From positions 1 through 64,000 of the forward strand of contig BDDD01005796.1 in NCBI GenBank assembly GCA_001972305.1: DNA of 64,000 bases, read 5' to 3'. The translations under genes were made by a program, and so were the position numbers. Positions 46,284-57,725 of the stretch are shown piece by piece (position 1 is the stretch's first letter; each line of letters starts with the position of its first letter). The notes beneath the pieces were generated by a model. That model saw only the letters and a program-made list of their open reading frames with translations, ran no database searches and was not told where the DNA came from. Source of the stretch: Cephalotus follicularis (lineage: Eukaryota; Streptophyta; Magnoliopsida; Oxalidales; Cephalotaceae).

Positions 46284-49200
46284 GGGGCAAGTCAGTGGGG
46301 ATCAACAATTGGCAAGGTAGTGCTACTAGACTGCCATAAAGGACAAAGGGAAGGGAAAATCCCTTTCCATAGCACATGTGGAGCTCATAGGAGAGGTAGA
46401 GCACGGGCGTCTACTACCGGTAGAGGATGTAGTCCAGGTGCCTTTAGAAGAAGGCAATGCAGAGAAAGTCTTCCAGGTTGGTTCCCAACTAGGAGAGGTG
46501 GAGAAAGAGGAACTAATAACGTTCCTCGAATACAATAGAGATGTATTTTCCTGGTCGGCAGAGGAGGTTCCAGGGATCGGCCCAGAGACAATGGTTCACA
46601 AACTTAGTGTGGATCCCATGCTGCCCCCGATCAGGCAGAAGAAGAGAAATTTCGCCCACAAGAGGCAACAAGCGATAGCATATGAGGTGAATAAGCTTCT
46701 GCAAGCGGGGTTTATAAGGGAGTGCAGTATTCTAACTGGCTGGCGAACCCGGTACTAGTCAAGAAGGCAAATGGCAAGTGTAGGATTTGTATAGACTTCA
46801 CAGACCTCAACAAAGCTTGCCCAAAAGATCACTTTCGTCTTCCCAAAATTTATCAACTAGTGGATGCAACCTCTGGCTGTAGGATGTTGAGTTTCTTGGA
46901 CACTTACTCTGGCTACAATCAGATTCCTTTGTATGGACTAGATGAGAGCAAGACAGCCTTCATCATAGATAAGGGTATGTATTGTTATAAAGTCATGCCA
47001 TTTTGTTTAAAAAATGCTAGAGCGACCTACCAACGGTTGGTCAACAAAATTTTTCAACCTCAAATTGGGAGAAATATTGAGGTTTACATTGACGACATGC
47101 TCATCAAGACACCAGTGAGGAGTTCGCATATCAGAGACTTGGAGGAGACCTTTGGGGTATTGAGAAAATACAAGATATGCCTCAATCCTTTCAAGTGCCC
47201 TTTAGGGGTAACCTTTGAAAAATTTCTTGGGTTTATGGTCTCTAGCAGTGGAATAGAGGCCAACCCAGAGAAGATCTCAGCTATACAGAGCGTGAAACCT
47301 CCATAATCTTAAGGGATGTGCAGTGACTGAACGACAGGATGGCAGCTCTAAGCAGATTTGTCTCCAAGTCAATAGAGAAGTGTCTTCCCTTCTTCAAAAT
47401 ATTATGGGACCCCAAGGGGTTTCTCTGGTCAGAAGAATGTCAAGCAGCCTTCGAAGAACTGAAGGAATATTTGGCTTCCTCTCCAATGATGTCTAAACCA
47501 AAAGATACAGAAGACTTGTATTTGTACTTAGCGGTAACACAAGGCGTATTGAGTGCAGTGCTAGTCAGAGAAGAAGACATAGTTTAGTGGCTGGTGTATT
47601 ATGTGAGTAAGGCCTTGAACGATGCTGAGGGAAGATATCCAGAGGTAGAGAAGTATGCTAATGCTCTGATCATTGTGGCGAGAAAACTCAGACCGTATTT
47701 TCAAGCCCACACCATCAAAGTATTAACCGAAAAACCACTTAGACAAGTATTAGCAAAGCCAGATACTTTAGGAAGGCTAGTCAAGTGGTCTGTCAAGTTG
47801 GGCGAATACGATGTGAGGTATGAAGCTAGACCAGCAATAAAGTCTCAGGCCTTGGCTGATTTTGTGGGAGACAATACACCTACGGAGTATAGGGAAGAAG
47901 ACTCCACTTAAAGGGAAAATGGCACGTGGAAGCTGTCCGTTGATGGATCATCCTGTGTTTCCGGAAGTGGATCAGGAATGGTGCTGACTAGTCCAGATGG
48001 ATGGACTTTAGAGTATACTTTAAGATTTGGGTTCAAAGCAATAAACAATGAGGTAGAATGGGAAGCTTTGATTGCCGGATTGATAATAGCGAAGCACTTA
48101 GATATTCAAAAATTAAAAGTCTCTAGTGATTCTCAGTTGGTGATTGGTCTGACAAGTGGAGAGTACGAAGCCAAAGAAGATACCATGGCTACATACTTAG
48201 CCCATGTACAAAGTTTGAAAGTCTGCTTTCCAAGTTTACCCAATTTTGAAAGTCCCCAGAGCAGAGAATGTCAGAGCAGATCTCTTGTCTAAACGAGCCA
48301 CTGCAGGAAATTTTGAGAAAAATCAAACCGTGCGAGTAGACTATCTAGACAGGCCCACAATCTCTAAGGTGGACGTGATGGACATAGACATCCAGCAGGA
48401 ACCAAATTGGATGACCCCATTCATTAGTTGGCTAAGATATGGAGTTTTGCTAGAGGACCCAGAGGAGGTGAGGAAGTTGGTATACAAATCCAACCGCTAC
48501 CAATTCAGAGAAGGATTTTGTACAAAATGTCTTTCTCTTTCCCTTTGTTAAGAGTCTAGCTCCCTCAGAAGCTGACTACGCTCTAAGGGAAGTCCATGAA
48601 GGAGTTTGTGAAAATCACACGAGGGGCAGGAACTTGTCCAACAAATTATTAAGGCAGGGCTATTTCTAGGCAACCATGCACCAAAATGCCATCAACTTTG
48701 TGCGCAAGTGTGATAAGTGTCATAGGAATGCCAACATCAGTAGAAGACCATCAGAGCCTCTGACATCCATCACTACCCCTTGGCCCTTCGCGCAGTTAGG
48801 AATGGACTTTGTCGGACCATTACCTGTGGCACCAGGTCAGAGAAAGTACCTAATCGTGGTAGTGGACTACTTCACCAAATGGGTGGAAGCATAGCCCATG
48901 GCCACAATAACGGAGAGTAAGACGGAGAGCTTTGTTTGGAAATCAATCGTTTGTACATTTGGGGTCCCCAGAGTAATCGTCTCTGATAATGGAAAGCAAT
49001 TTGATTGTGAACCTTTTTGAAACTTTTGCAAGGAGTGTAGAATTGAGGATAGGCTTGCCTCTGTATCCTACCCTCAGAGCAATGGCCAAGCAGAGGTCAT
49101 CAATAGAGAAATCATCTTAGGGTTGAAGAAACGTCTTGAAGCTAGCAAAGGAAGATGGATGGAGGAACTCTCCAGTGTATTATGGGCTTATAGAACTACT

Positions 49201-49641
49201 CCTCGGACCACAACTGGAGAGTCACCATTTAGCCTTTGTTTTGGATTAGAAGCTATAATACTGGTCGAGATTGGAGTGCATTCTCCCAAAGTTATGCATT
49301 TCAATGAAACTAATAATGAAGAAGGTCTGAGAACACTCCTTGACTTAGTGGAAGAGCTCAGAGATAAAGCTGCCATCATAGTAGCAGCTTACCAGCAGAG
49401 GGTGAGTCGCTATTACAGCAAAAGGGTAAACCCCATACCACTAAGGGAGGGAGACTTGGTCCTCCGAAACGCGGTAATCGCTGATCCCACTAGCACTAGA
49501 GGGAACTTAGCCCCTAATTGGGAGGGACCATACAAGGTGAAGAAAGTGCTCTGACCAGGAACATTCATACTTGAAACTTTGGGGGGCAGAGAGATTCCTA
49601 GGGCTTGGAATTCCGAACACCTTAGGAAGTACTATCAATGA
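46284..49641 (+). pseudogene. Tat-B pol: RT, RNase H, second (archaeal-type) RNase H, integrase, broken
   Basis: It continues the frame left at 4857 (GQVSGDQQLAR, then stops). RT: ELITFLEYNRDVFSWS, a frameshift near 46735, WLANPVLVKKANGKCRICIDFTDLNKACPKD, SFLDTYSGYNQI, and the catalytic VYIDDMLIKT. First RNase H: WSEECQAAFEELK, YYVSKALNDAEGRYPEVEK. A second RNase H domain follows (WKLSVDGSSC, NNEVEWEALIAGL, SSDSQLV) with Asp, Glu and Asp at the expected catalytic places; this extra domain is typical of the Tat lineage. Integrase has the zinc region (VHEGVCENHT, CDKCH), GMDFVGPLP, VSDNGKQFD and the SNGQAEVINR Glu motif, ending with HLRKYYQ and TGA at 49639. Stops occur at about 46320, 47306, 47587, 47911, 48551 and 48895. 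It is inactive. Confidence 0.92.
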
Positions 49642-49814
49642 AGTCTATAAATATGTACAAATATTCAAGACATGTCAATAAAGAGATTTTTCTTTAAACT
49701 CAAGAGTAAGTTCCAATTTTGCAAGGTACAAGAGGTCCAATTTTCACGTCCGTAAACCTCTGAACAGCCTCTAACAGTTCACTGAACAAAAGCTTTAATA
49801 CAAGCTCATCAGAG

Positions 49815-49950
49815 GAGACCAAGGTCTTAAGTAGACTAAGGTCATCAGAGTAGACCAAGGTCTTAAGAAAACTAAGGTCATCAGAGCAAAAGAAGGTCTT
49901 AAGTAGACTAAAGTCTCCAGCAGACTAATGTCTCGAATAGCCTAAAGTCA
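49815..49950 (+). repeat. Tandem repeat, about 44-bp unit
   Basis: AAGGTCTTAAGTAGACTAAGG-type units with CATCAGAG spacers occur about three times with decay. Confidence 0.75.
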
Positions 49951-50044
49951 CTAGTCAGAGCAGACTCCCAAGGGATCCACCAGAGAAGACTCCCACGGGA
50001 ACAGTCAGACAAGGATGTTCAGTGAACACCCTTCAACACTTCGA

Positions 50045-50220
50045 TAATAAACGACTCCTAAGGGAGCAATCAAACAAAAAAGACTCATAAGGGAGAAACC
50101 CTAAAAGTCTTATAAGGAAGCAATCAGAAAAGACTCCTAAGGGAGCAATCCTAAAAGACTTCTAAGGAAGCAATCAGAGAAGTCTCCTAGGTGAGCAATC
50201 CTAAAGGACTCTCAAGGGAT
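50045..50220 (+). repeat. Tandem repeat around GACTCCTAAGGGAGCAATC
   Basis: About six imperfect copies of a 30-36 bp unit contain the CTCCTAAGGGAG palindrome followed by CAATC. Confidence 0.8.
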
Positions 50221-50224
50221 CAAA

Positions 50225-50575
50225 TGCTGGTTAGTAAACTCATAAGAACTTGTCGGGCCAGACCTACATCGTATCTTGAGAGGCGAACACATAAGAACTC
50301 GCAATAATCAAGTTTGTTGGACAGAGAACTTTAACACAAGTTTCCCCACAGGGGCTACAAAGCTTATACAACATGGTCTGAAAAATATCAGACCATTATT
50401 AGATCCTGGTCTGCAAATCCATAAGAACTTGTCAGACCAAACCTAAAATCTTGATCTGCAAAAACCTAAGAATTCACAGAAGATCAAATCTTGTTGGTTA
50501 AGCACTTTGATATAAGTGCCCTACATGGGCTAACAAGTTTTGGCAACTTGGTCTGATAAATATTAGACTAGTACA
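50225..50575 (+). repeat. Two diverged copies of a 170-190 bp repeat
   Basis: Both halves share CATAAGAACTTGTC, AATCAAGTTTGTTGG or its variant, CTTTGATATAAG or CTTTAACACAAG, and TGGTCTGA-AATAT-AGAC in the same order. Confidence 0.65.
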
Positions 50576-50716
50576 AAAAAATGTCTACAAAGGCATAAAG
50601 GTTCCTAAGGGAATATAAAAGCTCAAATGAAGCAAAAAGTTAAATTTTATTACTCAAAGAGAAAATTACAGGAGTACAAGTATACAAAAGCAAAAAGTTT
50701 AAACATTGTCATCCCC

Positions 50717-52514
50717 TTAGGGGGAATTATTTACATGAAAAGAAGAAGAAGGCTCTTGGAAGTTCTCGAGTTGGGGAGTCAAGACAGTCTCTGTTGCAGG
50801 ACCAGAGTATGGGACAATTGCACCTGAGTGCTCTACCCTCTCTTCATCCTCTTGGGCAAGGTGAGCTGTCTCTTCCTTAGCCTCAACCTCATCGGGAAGG
50901 AACTCGAAGGCTTCCGTTTCTCGACAACAAACAATAGGATCCAAGGAAACCTCCAGATGAAGAGTAGCCACCCAGTTGCAACAAGTGTAGAAGCCCTGAC
51001 GATAGAGTGCTGCAGACTCCATTAATACTTCCTTCTCAAAAGTTGGGGAAGCCTTATCATCCATCACGACACTCTCCATTAACATATGGAATTCAGTCAA
51101 AGCTTTGAACTCCGTGAGGGCTTTATCCAATACCGCTTGAGTCCGAGCAAACTCCATCTCTTGGAACTTGGATAACGTTTCATTTGTAGTCTGTAACAGA
51201 TCATGAAGTTTTATATTGCTATCAACAACTATCTTTCTTTCCCTCTTCTCCTTCACCGAAGCTTCAAGAGCTTGCCTCTTCTCTGCTAGAACAGGCTCCT
51301 GGGCCGCAAGAACATCTTCCAACTGGGCATGGGCTGAATTAGCCGCTTGCTTGAGCTTTGCAACCTCTTCGCGAAGATGGTTGATAAGTTCATGGTTGGC
51401 TTAGAGTTTTCCATCATTACATGGATATTATTCAGAGCATGCCAGAGAAAGACCATAGTCAGAGAAAAAGCACAAGGTTTATTTAAAAAGAAAAAGAGAA
51501 AGAAGTCACATACCCTAAATATGCTCTAAACGCAGTGATTCCAGAGTAGGTTGATGGTCCAACCCTTTCTTGCATTTAGCTCAGCAGGAAGGAGGCATGA
51601 TCTGCTTAGCTCAAAAGGTGCCCCTGGAGTGTTCAGGTCAACACCCGAGCCGCAAAGTGTATCATGCTCTTCTTCCACCCTGTTGACGTCCCCAGGCATG
51701 CCAAGGCGAATGGGGTCCTGAGAACTCACCAAGGGGGGAACATCAGTGTGCCCCCGAGAATAGCCTTCTCCAAATTTTCTCTTTTTTTTTTTCGTTTTTT
51801 GGATGGGGGAGGGCTCTGGTTCTCCACAACATGGTTGCCATGGGGAGACCTTATCTTAGCAGCCTCAGCAGCAGCAGAAGCCTCCTTCTCTTCTCTCTTC
51901 TTTGTCGTATCAGCAACTTCCTTCAAGGCTCTCCGCCTTGCCTCCTCGGCAGTATCCTGTTCTTTTTCTATGTTAGCCCTCAAGACGTCTGCCAAAGGGC
52001 TCTGAGAAGCCATTGCTGCAAAGAACCATGAAAATAGAGTTAGAAGCATAAACAACAAAAATTGGTGAATGAACAAAAGGGAGGAATAAGAAGCAGAGGA
52101 GGAGAGGAAGGCTTAATACAACTTTCCCCCTCGTCAACAGGCGCAACTTCAGGTTCTTCTCTTCTTTTTTTGAACTCCCTCTTTCTCTATCCCAACTAGG
52201 ATCTCCTCTTCATCATCCAAGGTGTCTCTGCGTCCCGAGGACATACTCACCCCAACGCCATGTAGACGGTCCTCAGTTATGGTGAAATTTACCTCCTCTG
52301 GTGCCAACTCTAACATTTTTGCTAGGTCTGGCTTCTCTATCTCAGACAAAATTGTTCTATAATTGAGGCATTAGGTTTCCAATGAACCACACCAAATGGA
52401 CTGTCACCTTGCTTTCCAAGCATTTCACCAAGAAGCCTATAATGAAACTCCAAAATTGTGCTTGTAGGAGTGAGGGATGAAGTCTGAAACTCCTTAACAC
52501 CGCAATAGCAAATA
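50717..52514 (-). pseudogene. Tat-B antisense accessory ORF, C-terminal part
   Basis: Minus strand. Directly after the sK insertion it reads FAIAVLRSFRLHPSLL and FWSFIIGFLVKC, the signature of the antisense accessory protein of Tat-lineage elements (also related to plant transposon-associated proteins). Further on come acidic and Lys-rich stretches, then MASQSPLADVLRANIEK at about 52014 preceded by an acceptor-like TTTGCAG. A coiled-coil-like segment follows (51420-51000, with ANHELINHLREEVAKLKQAA and AEKRQALEASVKEKRERK). The ORF ends at 50717. Frames change and stops occur, some possibly explained by introns. The function of this protein family is unknown. Confidence 0.72.
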
Positions 52515-53259
52515 TGTAACACCCAGAATTTTTATAAATAAAGACATATGGATAAATGTATAGTATTTTATAAAGAATGGCTTTTGGGCTAGAAAATGTG
52601 GTTTACTGTGATTGGGCCAATTGTTATAAATAGAGAAAGGGAAGGTTTGGACTGAATTTGGCCCAAGGAAGAGAAAGAGATGTTGGGCCAAAATTGTGGA
52701 AAAAAAGAAGAGGAAAGGACGCTGGGCCGACCAATGTAACTTATTAGCCCATATTTGTAAGAAAACGGTAAAGAATTGTCTTGGGAATTCTAGAGTGTTC
52801 CTTGGTGCTTATAAAAAGGGAGGAGATGAGTGTGGGGATGGCTATTGATATTTTGGGAGACAAAGAGATGGCAGTAATCTGGAGAATTCTAGTCTCTCTT
52901 TCCACTCTCATTTAATACCCTTACCTCCAACTTTGAAAGAGACCTAGAAAGCAAAGGAAGAACCCGTGGAGGAAGGAGCTTAGTGTAAAGGCAAAGGAGT
53001 AATTGTGAGAGTGGAGCAGAGCAAAAGAAAACATAATCATCCTCGACTGATTCAATGTAGGATCTACTTTCTACTCAGTTCTTTCACTCATTATGAGTAG
53101 TGTTTATGAATGTCATAATGATGTGCTTACTCAGACTAAAATTAGGCAAATGATATTTTATGGTACAATGATTGAATGACTTATGGTTCTAGAACTAGTG
53201 GATGCTTGGGGTTTCGTATGCGTTTAGGTATATATATATGTGCTGCAATTGTTAACAGT

Positions 53260-54370
53260 GTATCGTCCTCACACTATGCGCACGAAGACGCCATGCTTGC
53301 CATGCATCCTAGTACGTCATGACCATGCATGCGTCCGAGTATACAGTAATGGTGGCCAAATGTGAACTGGCATGCTTCCACCAAGCTCTCAACTGGCATG
53401 CATCCGAGTATAAAGTTATGGCACCCAAATGTGAACTAGCATGCATCCCAAGAATGCAAATGACGTGCGTGACCGAGCTCTACTCTGCATGAATCCCGAG
53501 CATGCAAGATGCCCTACCATGGCGCCGAGCTCTCCTCTGCCTGCATCTCGAGTAGGCAAGGCACTCGACCATTGTAATGCAAGCCTCATGAGCATGCCAT
53601 ACAATGCATCCGAGCTCTCCACTGTGTGAGCACGTCTCTTGAGCATGCAAGACATGACGCCCGAGCTCTCCATCATAGCCGAGCATGTCGAGATGGCACC
53701 TAGACATACCAAGCCTGCGATCGAGCATGCAAAGTAAGACGCCCAAGCATGCCAATAGTGCCGAGTACGCCATTGTATACGTCCCAAGCTCCACGGAGTA
53801 TGTCTCGCGCATGCCTAACATGCATTCCAAGGTATGCATCCGAGCATAGCATAGTGCTAAGCTCTCCATGTCATGCGCACCGAGCTCCCTATTGCCATGC
53901 GACCCGAGCATGTGATGATATATACCGAGCTGCATGCATCTAGAGCATGCAATGACATGCACCCGAGCTCCCTCTCCCCATGCATCCCGAGCATTCATCT
54001 TGTGCATGCCAAGCATGAGCCTGAGCTCTCCACAACATGAGCAAGAGTCTGACCATGCATGCGTCTAAGCCGAGAAGGTACATAAGTGTGAGCATGCATG
54101 AGTCCGAGCATTGAGCACTTCATGTACACGTCCATGTTGTACGTCCAAAAATGCCATGCATGCGCCCGAGCAATGCATCCGAGCATGCAAGCGTGCGCCC
54201 GAGCATGCAAGCGTGCCCCCGAGCATGCAAGGTGGTGCATCCTAGAACACCATGCACCAGGCATGTCGAGCAGTACGCCCAGACACTCTATTTAGGTGTC
54301 CGAGCATGCCAAATAGTGCACCATAGCACGCCATGACCTACATCCCAAGCATGCGTCTTGTGCATGCGTT
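53260..54370 (+). repeat. Degenerate GAGCATGCA motif array in sK
   Basis: For 1.1 kb, words such as CCGAGCATGCAA, CATGCATCCGAG and CCGAGCTCTCCA recur every 15 to 35 bases. The core GCATGC is a palindrome. Confidence 0.85.
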
Positions 54371-54439
54371 ATGCGCCTGACCTCAGGTGTCTGGGAAGGT
54401 TAGCGTGATAAAGTGAAAGAATACTGAGTGTAGTGTAAC

Positions 54440-54545
54440 TGTAGTGAAATGAATGAAGGCAGACCTCACAGTGAAATGGAAAAGTAGTGTTAATGTAATG
54501 AATGAGTAATGTACTATAATGTAATGTAGTGCAATTTAATGTAAT
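54440..54545 (+). repeat. AATGTA/AGTGTAG low-complexity tract
   Basis: AATGTAATG, GTAGTGTAA and related words repeat imperfectly just after the GCATGC array. Confidence 0.6.
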
Positions 54546-54760
54546 GTACTGGGTCACACCTCAGATGAACCCTACAGGGGTCACCACCGAGATGAAACCT
54601 ATGAGGGTCACCGGCCAAGATGATCCAAGAAATGCTATCCCTTGAGATGAACTGATGGGTCACCAATTGAGCTAAACCAGGAGGGTCACCAAGGTTGATA
54701 GCCCATATGGATCCCTGACTGAGATGAGCCTGATGGATCACCGACCGAGATGAGCCATAA
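54545..54760 (+). repeat. GGGTCACC...GAGATGA repeat block
   Basis: About seven imperfect units of 25-35 bases pair GGGTCACC or GGATCACC with GAGATGA(A/G)CC. Confidence 0.75.
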
Positions 54761-55070
54761 ATGTTAAATGAATGTTAATGTCTAGTGTAATGTGTATTGT
54801 TATATCTGACAAGGTCTGACCAAAGGTAGTGTAGTGATTCTCCCATCCTGGCTCCTCTGCCTTTAACGTTTGGATGCGTATATCACTCCTCCTTCAGCTG
54901 AGGAAGCCAAGGAGGGCTGTATAAAGGATTGTTAAATATTATAGTATATATGGATGTCTGTATTGAATGTTTGAGCTTTCACTTGCATCTCTCATTTGCA
55001 TTGCATATGCCTGCTGCGTCTGCATCTCCATGAATGCATGGGTAGTAGTTCCTACACAACCAGTGGTTGC

Positions 55071-55100
55071 TGACCCATTGCATTGTTATGTAATGGGTCA
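55071..55100 (+). other. LTR stem-loop of sK
   Basis: TGACCCATT, a 12-nt loop and AATGGGTCA form a perfect 9-bp stem about 320 bp from the LTR 3' end. G/GTGCAGGAGG follows. Confidence 0.6.
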
Positions 55101-55421
55101 GGTGCAGGAGGCGCTTCGCAGGAAGCAAAGGTTTGAAGCACTGGGTAAGTCTCCTCCTTCCAGTTGCAGTTCAACGACCCAAGAGCATAATGATATTGAA
55201 TATTGTTTTATGACCTGCCGGCCTGTGGCAGAGCATTTTATGAACAATATTGTATAACATTGGGTTTTATCCACATAAGCGATGTTTTATTGGATTTTTT
55301 GCATGCATTATTATATTGTTAAATGTTTTAATTATTTCGCTAAATTGTTATAAGTATTGAATGGTACTGTTTGTAGCGCACCAGGCCTTGGGGGTTCACC
55401 ATTGGGATTTGGGGCGTTAAA

Positions 55422-55784
55422 AAATGAGGGTACAGGGAGTCTCAAACCATGAGAGCGAGCATCCTCAAAAACCACGAAGAGGCCAGGTTTTCTCTCTTTG
55501 GCCTCCATGGGATCTCGGGGAAGGGAGAACACCAAGCCTTTTGGTAAGCAATACCTTTTGGCCAGCTTCTCCACTTTATCGCGGCGAAGTACACTTTTAT
55601 TGAAGTGGGTCCTAAATACTTGGCTCCTAGCTTCGGAAGGAGCAACATCAGGACCACCCACTGCGGCGGCATCCATAGCCTCCTCTGCGCCAAGAGGACG
55701 CTCAGCAACCGTCATCCCCTCAATCATGCGGCGTACCTCTGTTGGAGTAGTAACTTGTCTAGAGGTTTGCTTAACACTAGCCAT
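55422..55784 (-). pseudogene. Tat-B antisense accessory ORF, N-terminal part
   Basis: The minus-strand start is MASVKQTSRQ at 55784; an upstream in-frame Met at 55901 is less likely. The frame is open through EKLAKRYCLPKGLVFSLP and SHGLRLPVPSF to the sK junction. The KRYxxPxGLVFSLP and GLRLPVPSFF pattern resembles the N-terminal region of Tat accessory ORF products. The insertion of sK cuts it after about 120 residues. Confidence 0.75.
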
Positions 55785-56149
55785 TTGGAACCTCAAGAGA
55801 GAGAGAGAGAAGATAGAAAAAGCCAAAGTGACGCCCAAATCAATTTGCAAAACAAATAGCAGAGAACGGCTCACCTGAGATTTTTGAAAAAGAAGATTCA
55901 AAGGGAAATCGATTTAAAGTTTGGGAAAATCGAAAAACTTGGCAGAGCAAGAGCTTTGAAATTTGAAGAACTGTGAAGTAAAGAAACTTCTCCAAGAAGA
56001 AAGAGCAATTTAAAGGGATCTAGTCTGATTTCAGACCATTAGATCTCTGCAGAATCAAACGGCCTAGATCAGCCCATCAAATCAGACGCGGGGAACAAAG
56101 AGACCATGCATGGCAAGTAAAAAGACATAAGAAGAAATTATGCTTACTC
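55785..56149. other. Tat-B sequence upstream of the accessory ORF
   Basis: There is no gene. It contains a CT/GA-rich stretch near 55800 that could serve as the 5' leader of the minus-strand ORF, and purine-rich runs near 56118-56138 that could include the Tat-B PPT. Confidence 0.4.
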
Positions 56150-56622
56150 TGTCACGCCATAGTTAATGCCAAAGATGGGTCAAATAGCAAGGCCCAAAAG
56201 CTAAAATAGTCCTAATTATGCATTAAAGGCCCGCTTAAAGCAAGATTACCTCACTAATGGTCTTCCTCCTCTACCAAGCCCAGAAAATGAAGAGCGTGTA
56301 TGATATGGGAAAAATTCACCTATTATTAAGGCACTGACACGTGTCCAATAAGATCCCACAAATAAAGCGTCAAATCTCAAGGAGATAACGCACTCATTCA
56401 AAAATAGGGAAATGCCTAACAGATTCGACCGTTTCCTAGGGAAATTAAACTCCTCCACGATGCAAGCTGATGAGAGACAATTACAGCCAGGTAAGGCTAT
56501 AAATACCCCTAAGAAAAACTATGCAAGGGTCAAGCAATTTTCTATACACACATACTATTTTCTCTACACTTAACTGACTTAAGTATCGGAGTGTCCCCGG
56601 GAGGAAAACCCCTTGGACTTTC
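56150..56622 (+). repeat. Tat-B 3' LTR, 5' part (start approximate)
   Basis: A TG that could begin the LTR (TGTCACGCC) is at 56150. TATAAATA at 56498-56505 is followed by a leader with GGAGTGTCCCCGGGAGG, a phrase typical of Tat-lineage LTRs. It is interrupted at 56623 by another LTR. Its 3' end was not found. Confidence 0.55.
56498..56505 (+). promoter_or_regulatory. TATA box of Tat-B LTR
   Basis: TATAAATA is followed by CCCC and, about 40 bases on, by the leader-like CACACATACTATTTTC. Confidence 0.55.
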
Positions 56623-56751
56623 TGTAATATCTCATTTCTTTGCCTATATGCCTATAGTTATATGTTGTGTTTATGTCGCATGTTATGCATATTTTTTTTC
56701 GGATCGCTTAATATTTTTTTTGAAAACTTTGTTCTTAGTGTCCAGGACGTT

Positions 56752-56905
56752 AAGCGTCGACGCCATGGATTTAACCGTCGATCCTCTAGTGTTGTAGTTT
56801 TATCATTCTTTATGGGTGTAACACGTCGACGCTATGCATTTGACATCGACGCTTTTACATTTAAGGGCTTAAGCGCCGACACTTTGGCGTTACCGTCGAT
56901 GCTTT
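56752..56905 (+). repeat. Palindrome array 1 of LTR-I
   Basis: GCGTCGACGCC, ACCGTCGATCC, CACGTCGACGC, GACATCGACGC and ACCGTCGATGC copies. Confidence 0.75.
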
Positions 56906-57475
56906 AGTGCTCTTCCTTATTTGTTTTGGACGGTGGTTTGAATTTGGAAAGGAGGATTCTTGCCATTTTTGTTTATCCGTTTTTCCAATTATGTTTGGAC
57001 GCGTTCTACATATATGGTAAGCCATAAAGTCACGCGTTTTTTTCCATTTAACTTACACGTTTTCACCATTTTTAAAACCCCAACACCTGCACATTTTTAC
57101 AAACAGAAGCAGCCATTTTCTTACACATTTTCATCATTTGTTTTCACGTCTTTGAAGGTATGTAAGCTACTGATTTTTATTATCGTTTTATATTACTATT
57201 TTGATGAATATTAAGCTATTAGATTGATCAAAATTATGCTATTTGTTCATGAAAATTGTTTTAATCATATAGTTTGAGAAACCATGTTTTGAAAGTTTAT
57301 GTTCCTATAATCAACCTGAAAATCCATGTTTAAACTGTTTTGCTGGTGTTTTCAAAACATAGAAACTATGTCTACATGAATATATACTACAGTTTTATGG
57401 ATTTACGTTGAGAAAATTGAATTTTGCTCATGATTTCTGTTGATATTGCACCTGAGTTTTCATGTTTTAATGCTA

Positions 57476-57725
57476 AGCGTCGACTCTTTCATTTTAACCG
57501 TCGACGCTTGTGCATAGAAATAAACTGTTTTACTCGTTTTGCATGTCTTCAGCGTCAATTGTTTTTCGTTCCAATCAACGCTTATACCTTAACTGTCGAC
57601 GCTTTAGTTGCGTATTGTAATGTAAGCGTCGATGCTTTCTTCTTATATTGTCATGCCTTCCCATTGATGCTTAGTTGTGTGTTGTCATGTTACCGTCGAC
57701 GCTTTTGGACGTGTACGTGACGCTT
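57476..57725 (+). repeat. Palindrome array 2 of LTR-I
   Basis: GCGTCGACTC, ACCGTCGACGC, ACTGTCGACGC, GCGTCGATGC and ACCGTCGACGC copies. Confidence 0.75.

Larger units (their letters stand above)
49642..50716 (+). other. Tat-B 3' untranslated region between pol and accessory ORF
   Basis: There is no open frame of note. It is built largely of short tandem repeats of three types (listed separately), interspersed with A-rich sequence. Such hypervariable, repeat-rich 3' UTRs are known from Tat/Ogre-like elements. Confidence 0.75.
52515..55421 (+). mobile_element. Solo LTR sK (2907 bp) in the Tat-B accessory ORF
   Basis: It starts TGTAACACCCAG and ends TTGGGGCGTTAAA, where the usual final CA has become AA. 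The probable TSD is AAATA (52510-52514) against AAATG (55422-55426). Removing it rejoins the accessory protein between GLRLPVPSFF and AIAVLRSF. A TATA-like TATAAAAA is at 52810-52817. A long GCATGC-type array and a second repeat block fill the middle, and a 9-bp stem-loop lies near the end. ORFs of 60-180 codons here run through the arrays and are not genes. Confidence 0.85.

Noticed and set aside
53480-54016. 178-codon minus ORF with repeated Cys, Met and His
   Set aside because: It is a by-product of the GCATGC motif array, which is open in several frames.
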